NCBI RefSeq assembly: GCF_018326305.1
Contig: NZ_AP023417.1
Coordinates: 62,001 to 126,000, forward strand
Source: Vescimonas fastidiosa
Lineage (GTDB): Bacteria; Bacillota; Clostridia; Oscillospirales; Oscillospiraceae
Length of the DNA stretch: 64,000 bases
Direction of reading: 5' to 3'
The position numbers and the translations under genes are program-made. Below, piece after piece: positions 31,296-38,705 of this stretch (positions are counted from its first letter, which is position 1; each line of letters begins with the position of its first letter). Under the pieces are notes generated by a model. The model was not told where the DNA came from, made no database searches, and was given only the letters and a program-made list of their open reading frames with translations.

Positions 31296-33362
31296 ATGAA
31301 AAGAACTCTTTCCATTCTGTTGACAATCGCCATGATTATCAGCCTTATCCCTGCTGTATTTGCTGCTGATGTTCCGACGATGTCAACAACAGTTGATAAG
31401 ACAGAGGTTCAGCCGGGTGATACGATTACGCTTACACTGTCGATCGACAAGACCATTACGAACCTGAATAACTGGGAGTGGGCAATTTATTTTGACAAGA
31501 CTGCTTATGTCAAAACCAGCGGCGAGCTTGAACCTGGATGTATGTCGGGCACGGGCATTACTGGCGCAGTGGGAGATAATGTTGATATCCTTGGTAAAAA
31601 TGCCATCCGGGTATCCGGCCTGAGCACTACAGGCGACCCTGTCACTCTTAACACCGGCAAGATTGCCACTGTTACCTTTACGGCAACGGAGAACATCACG
31701 GCAGAAAACGCTCGCATTGAGGTCAAAACCGAAGCGCTGCCTGACTATGATACGCTTAAAGACAACGATGTCAAATTAACCGGCAACATCATTGATGTCA
31801 CAGTGAAGTCCAGTGAAGCCAAGGGCTACACCGTGTCCTTGGGTGCGGACAAGCAGGTAGCCTCCGGCCAAATCGTGGAGATCCCTGTGGCCATCGGCAA
31901 CAACGACGGCAAGACCACCTACAACGCCTACGACATGACCTTCTCTTTTGACCCCGCCATTCTGACGCTGAACATGGAAGCCACCAGCATCGAGGGTTAT
32001 CGCGTGATCCCCGGCAACGGCACCGTGCGAATCGTGCGTTACGGCAAAGCCGCCGAGCTGGGCGATGCACTGACTCTGAGCTTTGTGGCAGCCGGCCAGG
32101 GTAGATCTGATGTGAAAGTAACGGAAGCGTGTGTGGATGCCAATGCAAACGCCGTTGAGTTTGACGCACCTGCGGCTGCCATTTTGGATGACACCGCCGT
32201 TATTACCGTCAGCGGCTACACCGTGACTCTGCCGGATGACTTCACCCGCACCGACGCGGAGGGCTCCGTGATCGCAGCAGGCGGCAACCTGACCTTCGTT
32301 CCCAAAGACCCCAACTATAACTACACTGTCACCGTCACCGTCGGCGGCGGTGAGGCAACGACAGTTAGCCCGGACGAGGATGGCATCTACACCGTGCCCA
32401 ATGTCAACGGCAATGTGTTTGTCTCCAGCACCAAGACCGCCAAGAGTTTCAACGTCACCCTGGGCGCGGATACCACCGGTGCTGCGACTGCTACTTACCA
32501 GACTGACTACACCTTCAAGCTGACCCCTGTGGATGGCTATGTCTACAAGATGGCTGTGACCATCGGCGACAAGGCATACACCGGCTTTACGGCCAAGGTA
32601 AATGACGACGGCACCACCACCTACACCATCCCCGGTGTGGATGTGATCGGCGACATCGTCATCAACAGCAATAAGCAGGTCAAGCCGCTGGAAACCTACA
32701 AGGTCACCTTTGCAGGTACCGGCGCAGGTGATGCTACCGGCGAGAGCACCGTTCAGGAAAAGGCTAACTACACCTTCACCGTGGCCAAGCAGAAGAACTT
32801 TGAGTACACCATCACTGCCACTATGGGCGGCAAGAATGTGACTATCACCGAGGGAGCCGATAACACCTACACTATCGTCAATGTCACCGGCGATCTGGTC
32901 ATCACCATCGAGAAGAAATCCACTCTGACCATGGAGGTAGCTGTTTCCGAGTATGTGCAGATGGATAACAAGACCGTGTTTCTGGTAACCGTGACCGGCA
33001 CCCCCGAAGAGGGCAAGGCTTTTGCCTACGGCGATAATGTCATGTATAAGACTACCGCTTACGGTGAGAATGTGTACAGCTGGCTGGTGATCGTGGACAA
33101 GAATGAGACATTCGACCAGGCTGCGGCTGAGGCCAAGATCACGCAGGCCAGTGCTACTGCCGAGGAAGTGACCCAGAGCTATGATGTCAACGAGACGGGC
33201 CTTGTGGACATCAACGATGCTCAACTTACTTATGACATCTACAGCGGCAAGTACACCGACTTCGAAAAAGTCTCTGTGCGGAAGTTTCTGCGCGCGGATG
33301 TGACCAAAGATAAGGTCGTCAACTCCACTGACGCCGTTGCGATCATCGCAAACAGCAAATAA
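31296..33362 (+). CDS. Secreted double-cohesin protein with dockerin end (paralogue)
   Basis: A 688-residue secreted protein; ATG at 31296 has AAGGAGG upstream. Signal peptide 1-24 (MIISLIPAVFA). Cohesin-like domains are at about 30-165 (VDKTEVQPGDTITLTLSIDK) and 180-315 (GADKQVASGQIVEIPVAIGN, MTFSFDPAILTLNM). Two or three beta modules of the form SFNVTLGADTTGAATATYQT and YTFKLTPVDGYVYK follow. The C terminus is dockerin-like (DVNETGLVDINDAQLTYDIY, RADVTKDKVVNSTDAVAIIA). The last 150 residues match those of the protein at 25876 closely, so the two arose by duplication. As there, the first 460 bases are A+T-rich compared with the rest. Confidence 0.8.
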   Translation: MKRTLSILLTIAMIISLIPAVFAADVPTMSTTVDKTEVQPGDTITLTLSIDKTITNLNNWEWAIYFDKTAYVKTSGELEPGCMSGTGITGAVGDNVDILGKNAIRVSGLSTTGDPVTLNTGKIATVTFTATENITAENARIEVKTEALPDYDTLKDNDVKLTGNIIDVTVKSSEAKGYTVSLGADKQVASGQIVEIPVAIGNNDGKTTYNAYDMTFSFDPAILTLNMEATSIEGYRVIPGNGTVRIVRYGKAAELGDALTLSFVAAGQGRSDVKVTEACVDANANAVEFDAPAAAILDDTAVITVSGYTVTLPDDFTRTDAEGSVIAAGGNLTFVPKDPNYNYTVTVTVGGGEATTVSPDEDGIYTVPNVNGNVFVSSTKTAKSFNVTLGADTTGAATATYQTDYTFKLTPVDGYVYKMAVTIGDKAYTGFTAKVNDDGTTTYTIPGVDVIGDIVINSNKQVKPLETYKVTFAGTGAGDATGESTVQEKANYTFTVAKQKNFEYTITATMGGKNVTITEGADNTYTIVNVTGDLVITIEKKSTLTMEVAVSEYVQMDNKTVFLVTVTGTPEEGKAFAYGDNVMYKTTAYGENVYSWLVIVDKNETFDQAAAEAKITQASATAEEVTQSYDVNETGLVDINDAQLTYDIYSGKYTDFEKVSVRKFLRADVTKDKVVNSTDAVAIIANSK

Positions 33363-33380
33363 AACCAGGCGGGGCCATAG

Positions 33381-33408
33381 CTTCCCCTCCCTTTTGGGAG
33401 GGGAGGCA
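33381..33408 (+). other. Intercistronic hairpin
   Basis: GCTTCCCCTCCC / GGGAGGGGAGGC around TTTT; 11 or more pairs, one G-T. No T-run behind the stem. Third hairpin of this kind between genes of the surface operon. Confidence 0.6.
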
Positions 33409-33495
33409 ATTCGCCATATTTTGAGGCTTTACCATTGCCTCCTGTTTTAGGAGACGATGGTAAGAATCCAAAATAAGCATTTGGAGGATACCCGT

Positions 33496-35442
33496 ATGAA
33501 AAAACATAGCGGCCTATATAGCGCCGTGAGTATTTTGCTGGTCATTGTGCTGGTGGCAGGGATCAGCCTCTCACTTCTTTCCTCCGGTCGGACAAGGCCG
33601 GAGAATCCCATCAGCACTCAGCCGGATCGGCTCCAGGCAGAGTCGCTGCAAGGCTCCGGCAGCACCGGCGGACAAAGCTCCGGCAAGGATAATACAGAGA
33701 ATACGGATACTGCCCAGGACCCATCAGAGCCGCAGAAGCCCGACGAGCCGCAGAAGCCCGACGAGCCGCAGAAACCTGATGAGCCACAGAAGCCGGATGA
33801 CACGCAGAAACCCGATGACACCAAGCCGGATCCATCGGGCCCCACAGACCCCACGGATAACCCCGGCAAGGGCGACCAGGGCGGCTCCAAGTCAGACGAT
33901 AACAAAGGCGGCTCCGAGGATTCCGGTGACCATGGTGATGGCACCGGCGGAGACGATGGGGACCACGGCGGCAGCGGAGGTGACCACGGCAGCGGCGGTG
34001 AGGAGGATGATACCCCCCGCATTTATACGACACTGAAAACCCAGCAGCTTACCAAGGCAGAGCTGCCCGACAGCAAGCTGACCTTTGTGGCCTATCCCCT
34101 GGGTAAGGGCGATCTGCATATCCGTGTCCGGCTGAAAAATGAGACCAATTCCGGAAACGGATTGCTGCTTACTTCTCAGAATAACCAGGACTACGAGGCA
34201 CAGCTGGATTTCAACGCAGATAACCTCTTTGTGCTGTCTCTTTATGATGGGGAGACCTTTTTGGGACTTGTTCAGTACCGGGTGGGCTATTACGCGAATC
34301 TTGCGGACGATACCCACCCGACGGTGGGGGACTATCCACCCTCCATCGTTACCAATCTGGACGGGGCCAGCCTGGACATGAGCTCCCAAACCTTCCCCTT
34401 GACGGTGATTGCCCGTGCCAACGCAGAGCTGGGAGCCGGTGTGATCTATTCCAATCAAATTCGGGTCACGCTGGACGGCAAAACTGTGGAAAAGAGCTAC
34501 GGCGATTCTCAACCCACCTACGAGTTGTATTTCGATCCCCCTCAGTCGGGCGATGAAGAAACCCACATTGTCCGGGTGCTGGCCTGGGATGGTAACGGAA
34601 ACTCCACCATGAAGGTCTACACCGTCACCTATCACCAGATCAGTGAGGGCGACCCGGCAGGCTCGGTGGATGTGGTGCTGGATGCGACCACCATCGGCCT
34701 GGGCATTCTGGATACCGGTACGCTGGACATCGTGGAGGGCGAAACGGCGGCATCCGTGCTGCTGCGCTTCCTGCAGGAGCGCGGTTATGAGCCGGATTAC
34801 CAGGGGTCCACCACTATGAACTTCTATCTGCGCCGGATTAGCCGGGGCGACATTGCCTACCGTGCCAATGTCCCGGAGCATCTTTGGGAGCTGATCCTGC
34901 GGGACGGCATCACCACCAATGACAACTATGACCGGGACAGCATCGGGGAGTTTGACTATACCCAAGGCTCGGGCTGGATGTACTCCATCAACGGCACCCT
35001 GTATGAGGGTACCGGCATGAGTGGCTACAAGGTCCGCAACGGCATTACCATTTATGTGCGCTTCACCCTGTCCTACGGCAAGGACATCGGCGGCTACGAT
35101 TCCACCGGAGGCGGCTACGGTTCACTGAGCAGCTACTGCGGCCTGTGGATCAACGGCAGCTACCAAGCCCTGGGCCACGACTTCGTGGAGACGGACCGTT
35201 TGGAACCCACCGAAACAGAGGATGGTTACATCCACTACTGCTGCTCCAAGTGCCATGAGGAGAAAACAGATATTCTCCCGGCCACCGGCGGCGGAACGGA
35301 GCCAATAGAGCCTGCCCCTACGGAGCCGGTCCCCACGGAACTGACGCCCACGGAACCCAGCGACCCGGTCGTTACGGACTCCACCGAACCAAGTCCCACG
35401 GACCCCAGTGACCCTACGCCCACAGAGCCAACTTTCGAATAG
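33496..35442 (+). CDS. Surface protein with DUF4430-type (transcobalamin beta) domain
   Basis: A 648-residue protein; ATG at 33496 follows TTGGAGGATACCCGT. An N-terminal signal anchor (SAVSILLVIVLVAGISLSLL, about 9-28) is followed by a wall-spanning low-complexity stretch: PQKPDE repeats (about 78-108) and a GGDDGDHGGSGGDHGSGGEE segment. About 180-385 is beta-rich. About 395-545 fits DUF4430: TASVLLRFLQERGYEPDYQG (written here from EGETAASVLLRF), GWMYSINGTLYEGTGMSGYK and VRNGITIYVRFTLSYG, the pattern of transcobalamin-like C-terminal domains. A CxxC knot (YCCSKCHEE) and a TEPxPTEP tail close the chain. The next gene encodes an alpha/alpha toroid, the other half of an intrinsic-factor-like pair. 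Confidence 0.7.
   Translation: MKKHSGLYSAVSILLVIVLVAGISLSLLSSGRTRPENPISTQPDRLQAESLQGSGSTGGQSSGKDNTENTDTAQDPSEPQKPDEPQKPDEPQKPDEPQKPDDTQKPDDTKPDPSGPTDPTDNPGKGDQGGSKSDDNKGGSEDSGDHGDGTGGDDGDHGGSGGDHGSGGEEDDTPRIYTTLKTQQLTKAELPDSKLTFVAYPLGKGDLHIRVRLKNETNSGNGLLLTSQNNQDYEAQLDFNADNLFVLSLYDGETFLGLVQYRVGYYANLADDTHPTVGDYPPSIVTNLDGASLDMSSQTFPLTVIARANAELGAGVIYSNQIRVTLDGKTVEKSYGDSQPTYELYFDPPQSGDEETHIVRVLAWDGNGNSTMKVYTVTYHQISEGDPAGSVDVVLDATTIGLGILDTGTLDIVEGETAASVLLRFLQERGYEPDYQGSTTMNFYLRRISRGDIAYRANVPEHLWELILRDGITTNDNYDRDSIGEFDYTQGSGWMYSINGTLYEGTGMSGYKVRNGITIYVRFTLSYGKDIGGYDSTGGGYGSLSSYCGLWINGSYQALGHDFVETDRLEPTETEDGYIHYCCSKCHEEKTDILPATGGGTEPIEPAPTEPVPTELTPTEPSDPVVTDSTEPSPTDPSDPTPTEPTFE
33727..33816 (+). repeat. 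Tandem 18-bp repeats coding for EPQKPD
   Basis: Five head-to-tail units of an 18-bp sequence (GAGCCGCAGAAGCCCGAC and variants) encode (E/D)(P/T)QKPD. The first two copies are identical, which makes length change by slippage likely. The resulting peptide is a flexible wall-spanning stalk. Confidence 0.85.
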
Positions 35443-35536
35443 GACCGGCTGATGCGGCGGAGGATGGGAAACGCTCTAACGGGACACGGGAACGGTAAAG
35501 TAGAAGGGCGTTGAAACGAACGATGGAGGATACTGC

Positions 35537-36661
35537 ATGAAAAGAGCAACACGAATATTAGCGGCACTTCTTTGTGTGCTGCTTCTGCTCCCAACGGTGG
35601 TCTTTGCGCAAGCGCAGCCTTCTTTGGAAAAACAGATCGCACAGAGTGCGGAGGGAATGTCCGCTCTGGGCGGCAAGAAGGGTGAATTGCTGAAAGACCG
35701 GGAACTGTTTCCTGCAGGCGATTCCGTCTGCGATTGGTTGGCCATAGCTATGGCGCTGTCCGGCACAAGGGAGAGCTATTCCGACTATTTGGCGGAACTG
35801 AAGGCCCATGTGGAGGACGCATACGCCAAAAACGGATGCCTGGACCGCAACAAGGCCACGGAATACCACCGGATTTCTTTAACGGTGCTGGCACTGGGGG
35901 GCAACCCCACCAACTTCGGCACGAAGCCCGACGGCTCGGCCATTGACCTGATCGCAGAGGGTACTTATAACTACGCCGGTGATCCGGGCGCTCAGGGCTT
36001 AAATGGCTGGATATGGGCGCTGCTGGCTCTGGATGCCGAGGATACGGAGGTCCCGGACGATGCACGGTATTCCAGAGAGGACATGGTAAATGCCATTGCC
36101 GTTGCCCAGGAGCCGGACGGCGGCTTTGGCCTGATCCCCGGAAAATCGGATGTGGACATCACCGCTATGGCGGTGCAGGCACTGGCCCCCTATCGGAACC
36201 AGCTGGAGACCGAGATCGACGCAGCGCTTACTTATCTTTCCGGCCAGCTGACGGACACCTGCGGGTATATCGCCTACGGCGATGAGAACGCGGAAAGCAC
36301 AGCCCAGGTCATCCTGGCCCTGTGCGCCCTGGGCATTGACCCGGAGACGGATAGCCGTTTTATCAAGGACGAGCACACCCTGCTGACGGAGCTTTCCCAG
36401 TTCCGGGAAGCGGACGGCACCTACCGCCATGTGCTGGAGGGGGCCGGCGACGGCCTGGCAACGGCCCAATCCGTCCTGGCCTTAGTGGCTGTGCAGCGTG
36501 TGCGGTCCGGGCAGCCGTGGGTGCTGCATTTTGACGGCACTCAAGCGCCCCGTGAGGCATTCGGCACAAATGGAATCATCATCTGCGCCGTGATCGGTGC
36601 GGTAGTCGTAATCGCCGCCGGTGCGATCTACATCATCGGCAGAAAGAGGAAAAAGGCATGA
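35537..36661 (+). CDS. Membrane-anchored alpha/alpha-toroid protein (transcobalamin alpha-domain-like)
   Basis: A 374-residue protein; ATG follows ATGGAGGATACTGC. Signal peptide 1-24 (LLLLPTVVFA). About 30-330 is made of repeated helical hairpins with the signature of prenyltransferase/squalene-cyclase/transcobalamin-type toroids: AQEPDGGFGLIPGKSDVDIT followed by AMAVQALAPY, then ESTAQVILALCALGIDP, then DGLATAQSVLALVAVQRV. A C-terminal membrane helix (IIICAVIGAVVVIAAGAIYII) with RKRKKA anchors it. The enzyme acid motif of squalene cyclases (DXDD) is absent, which favours a binding role. With the DUF4430-type protein upstream it would rebuild the two-domain plan of intrinsic factor. The stop overlaps the MoxR start. 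Confidence 0.65.
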   Translation: MKRATRILAALLCVLLLLPTVVFAQAQPSLEKQIAQSAEGMSALGGKKGELLKDRELFPAGDSVCDWLAIAMALSGTRESYSDYLAELKAHVEDAYAKNGCLDRNKATEYHRISLTVLALGGNPTNFGTKPDGSAIDLIAEGTYNYAGDPGAQGLNGWIWALLALDAEDTEVPDDARYSREDMVNAIAVAQEPDGGFGLIPGKSDVDITAMAVQALAPYRNQLETEIDAALTYLSGQLTDTCGYIAYGDENAESTAQVILALCALGIDPETDSRFIKDEHTLLTELSQFREADGTYRHVLEGAGDGLATAQSVLALVAVQRVRSGQPWVLHFDGTQAPREAFGTNGIIICAVIGAVVVIAAGAIYIIGRKRKKA

Positions 36662-37605
36662 ACAAGCTGACAGATCAAATTCAGGCAGAGGTCAACAAGG
36701 TCGTTTTGGGCAAGGAGGACATCGTCCGCAAGGTGCTGCTGGCCATCCTGGCACAGGGCCATGTGCTGCTGGAGGATGTCCCCGGCGTGGGCAAGACGAC
36801 GCTGGCCAAGGCATTTTCCAAAACGCTAGGTCTGGACTCCAAGCGTGTCCAGTTCACCTCCGACACCCTGCCATCGGATATTATCGGGTTTTCCGTATTC
36901 GATAAGGCAGACGGCAAGCTGAAATATCAGTCCGGAGCCATTATGACCAATCTGCTGCTGGCGGACGAGATCAACCGTACCTCCAGCAAGACCCAATCCG
37001 CTCTGCTGGAGGCTATGGAGGAGTTGCAGGTCACCGTGGACGGCGTGACCCGGCCCCTGCCGAAGCCCTTTATCGTGCTGGCAACGGAAAACCCGGTGGG
37101 TTCTGCGGGTACGCAGATGCTGCCCGCATCCCAGCTGGACCGTTTTATGCTCCAACTGAGCATGGGCTATCCCAATCGGGCCAGCACGGCGGCACTGCTG
37201 AAGGATCGCCATCATGTGGACCCGCTCTCTGCCTGCCAGACAGTGACTTCCCCTGCCGAGCTGGAAAAGCTCATTGCAGAGGTCAGCAATATCCATGTGG
37301 CAGACCGAATTTATGACTATATTGCAGAGCTGGTGGATCTGACCCGCTCCAACGCCTATGTGACCCTGGGTGTCAGTCCCCGTGGCGCTTTGGCTGTGAC
37401 CCGTGCGGCCAAGGCCAACGCCTACTTAGAGGGCCGGGACTATGTGATCCCTGACGATGTGTGCGCCGTGTTCCCGGATGTGTGCGTCCACCGTCTGATC
37501 CTCAACTCCAAGGCGCGGCTCCAGGACTATACAGCGGCACTGATCCTGCAAAATGTACTTACCTCCGTCCAGAAGCCGGATGTCCGGGAATTTTCCAGCA
37601 AATGA
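36658..37605 (+). CDS. MoxR-type AAA ATPase
   Basis: A 315-residue AAA+ ATPase of the MoxR family: Walker A DVPGVGKTTLAKAFSK (about 39-54), Walker B LLADEINRTSSKTQSALLEAM, sensor 1 FIVLATENPVGSAGTQMLP, and the arginine and lid regions (GVSPRGALAVTRAAKANA). MoxR proteins are chaperone-like factors that help mature or insert metal or cofactor-containing complexes, normally beside a DUF58 protein. It is coupled by 4-base overlaps to the toroid gene before it and the DUF58 gene after it. Confidence 0.92.
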   Translation: MNKLTDQIQAEVNKVVLGKEDIVRKVLLAILAQGHVLLEDVPGVGKTTLAKAFSKTLGLDSKRVQFTSDTLPSDIIGFSVFDKADGKLKYQSGAIMTNLLLADEINRTSSKTQSALLEAMEELQVTVDGVTRPLPKPFIVLATENPVGSAGTQMLPASQLDRFMLQLSMGYPNRASTAALLKDRHHVDPLSACQTVTSPAELEKLIAEVSNIHVADRIYDYIAELVDLTRSNAYVTLGVSPRGALAVTRAAKANAYLEGRDYVIPDDVCAVFPDVCVHRLILNSKARLQDYTAALILQNVLTSVQKPDVREFSSK

Positions 37606-38699
37606 GAAAAACGATCTTAGGCAGCGCCCTGTGTTATCTGATCCTGCTGCTGGCGTTGGCGGCGCTGCTTCTTACAAGCGGCTCCTTCTGGGCGCTGGCC
37701 GGACTCTGCTTGCTGCTCCTGCTGCCCCTGGCCTCCTGGGCGGTCAATTTCTATGTTCGCAGGCACCTGCAGGCGGACATTCTGACCCCGGCCACAGCGG
37801 CAAAACGCACGGCAGTCAGCTGTCGGGTGCGTATCCGCAACGGAGCGTTTCTGCCCGTAATGCGCTATGGCTGTCAGGTCTCTATCCGCAATGATCTCAC
37901 TGAGGAAGACCAGACAGTGACGCTGACCGGCAGCATCGGAGCCAAGGGCGAAAGCAGCCAAACCATCCTGCTGCAAAGCAGCTTCTGCGGCAGAGTGTAT
38001 GTGCAGATCAGCCGGTTTACCCTGCTGGACTATCTGGGCCTGCTTCCCATGAAGGCCCTCGTGAAAGCGGATGCCCGTCTGACCATCCTCCCGGACCTGT
38101 ATCCAATGGAGGCGGACATGACCGCCCGACCGGCCTATGCCGACGACGGCACTTCCAATCGACGGGGTGAGGACCGCAGCGAGGTGTACCAGCTCCGGGA
38201 GTATCGCCCCGGCGATGATATCCGGCAAATTCACTGGAAGCTGTCCTCCAAGTTAGATGAGCTGATTCTGAAAGAGGCCAGCCAGCCGGAGAGCCGTTCC
38301 CTTTTGGTATTCTGGGATAAGCGTCCCGGCGGTAACCCCCAGCAGATGGACGCACTGGCGGAGGTCGTGTCCTCCGCAGGCATGGCACTGCTGCAAAGTG
38401 GTGTACCCTATACCCTGTGCTGGACGGACCGGGACGATCTGCAGGTCCAGGACATTTCAGAGGAAAACCAGCTTTTGCAGGCCATCCCGTCTCTGGTAAA
38501 AACCAGGGGCAGCGCTGAGTGCCGCCTGCCCAAAACTGACGGTTACAGCCGAATTCTCTGTTTCGGCACAGCGCCGGAAGAACAGCTGCTCACGGACGGA
38601 CGGGTGCATTTCATCCTCTGTACCGAAGAACAGTACCCCGGTGCGACCACCTTTGCCCCGCAGAATTATTCCGAGGCCATGCAGCGACTGGAGGTTTAA
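37602..38699 (+). CDS. DUF58 membrane protein
   Basis: A 365-residue protein; ATG at 37602 overlaps the MoxR stop (ATGA). Two adjacent N-terminal membrane segments (ALCYLILLLALAALLLTSGS, WALAGLCLLLLLPLASWAV) are followed by a beta-rich part and the DUF58 core SEVYQLREYRPGDDIRQIHW, then KLSSKLDELILKEASQPESR. DUF58 proteins pair with MoxR ATPases. The gene with a transglutaminase-like fold six bases downstream completes the well-known three-gene module. Confidence 0.9.
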   Translation: MRKTILGSALCYLILLLALAALLLTSGSFWALAGLCLLLLLPLASWAVNFYVRRHLQADILTPATAAKRTAVSCRVRIRNGAFLPVMRYGCQVSIRNDLTEEDQTVTLTGSIGAKGESSQTILLQSSFCGRVYVQISRFTLLDYLGLLPMKALVKADARLTILPDLYPMEADMTARPAYADDGTSNRRGEDRSEVYQLREYRPGDDIRQIHWKLSSKLDELILKEASQPESRSLLVFWDKRPGGNPQQMDALAEVVSSAGMALLQSGVPYTLCWTDRDDLQVQDISEENQLLQAIPSLVKTRGSAECRLPKTDGYSRILCFGTAPEEQLLTDGRVHFILCTEEQYPGATTFAPQNYSEAMQRLEV

Positions 38700-38705
38700 T
38701 CCATC

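Noticed and set aside
33727..33816. CRISPR array
   Set aside because: The units are contiguous, without spacers, and encode EPQKPD in frame with the gene.
35270..35290. LPATG in the DUF4430-type protein as a sortase signal
   Set aside because: The motif is followed by an acidic, proline-rich tail instead of a membrane helix and basic residues, so it is not a sorting signal; the N-terminal helix is the likelier anchor.
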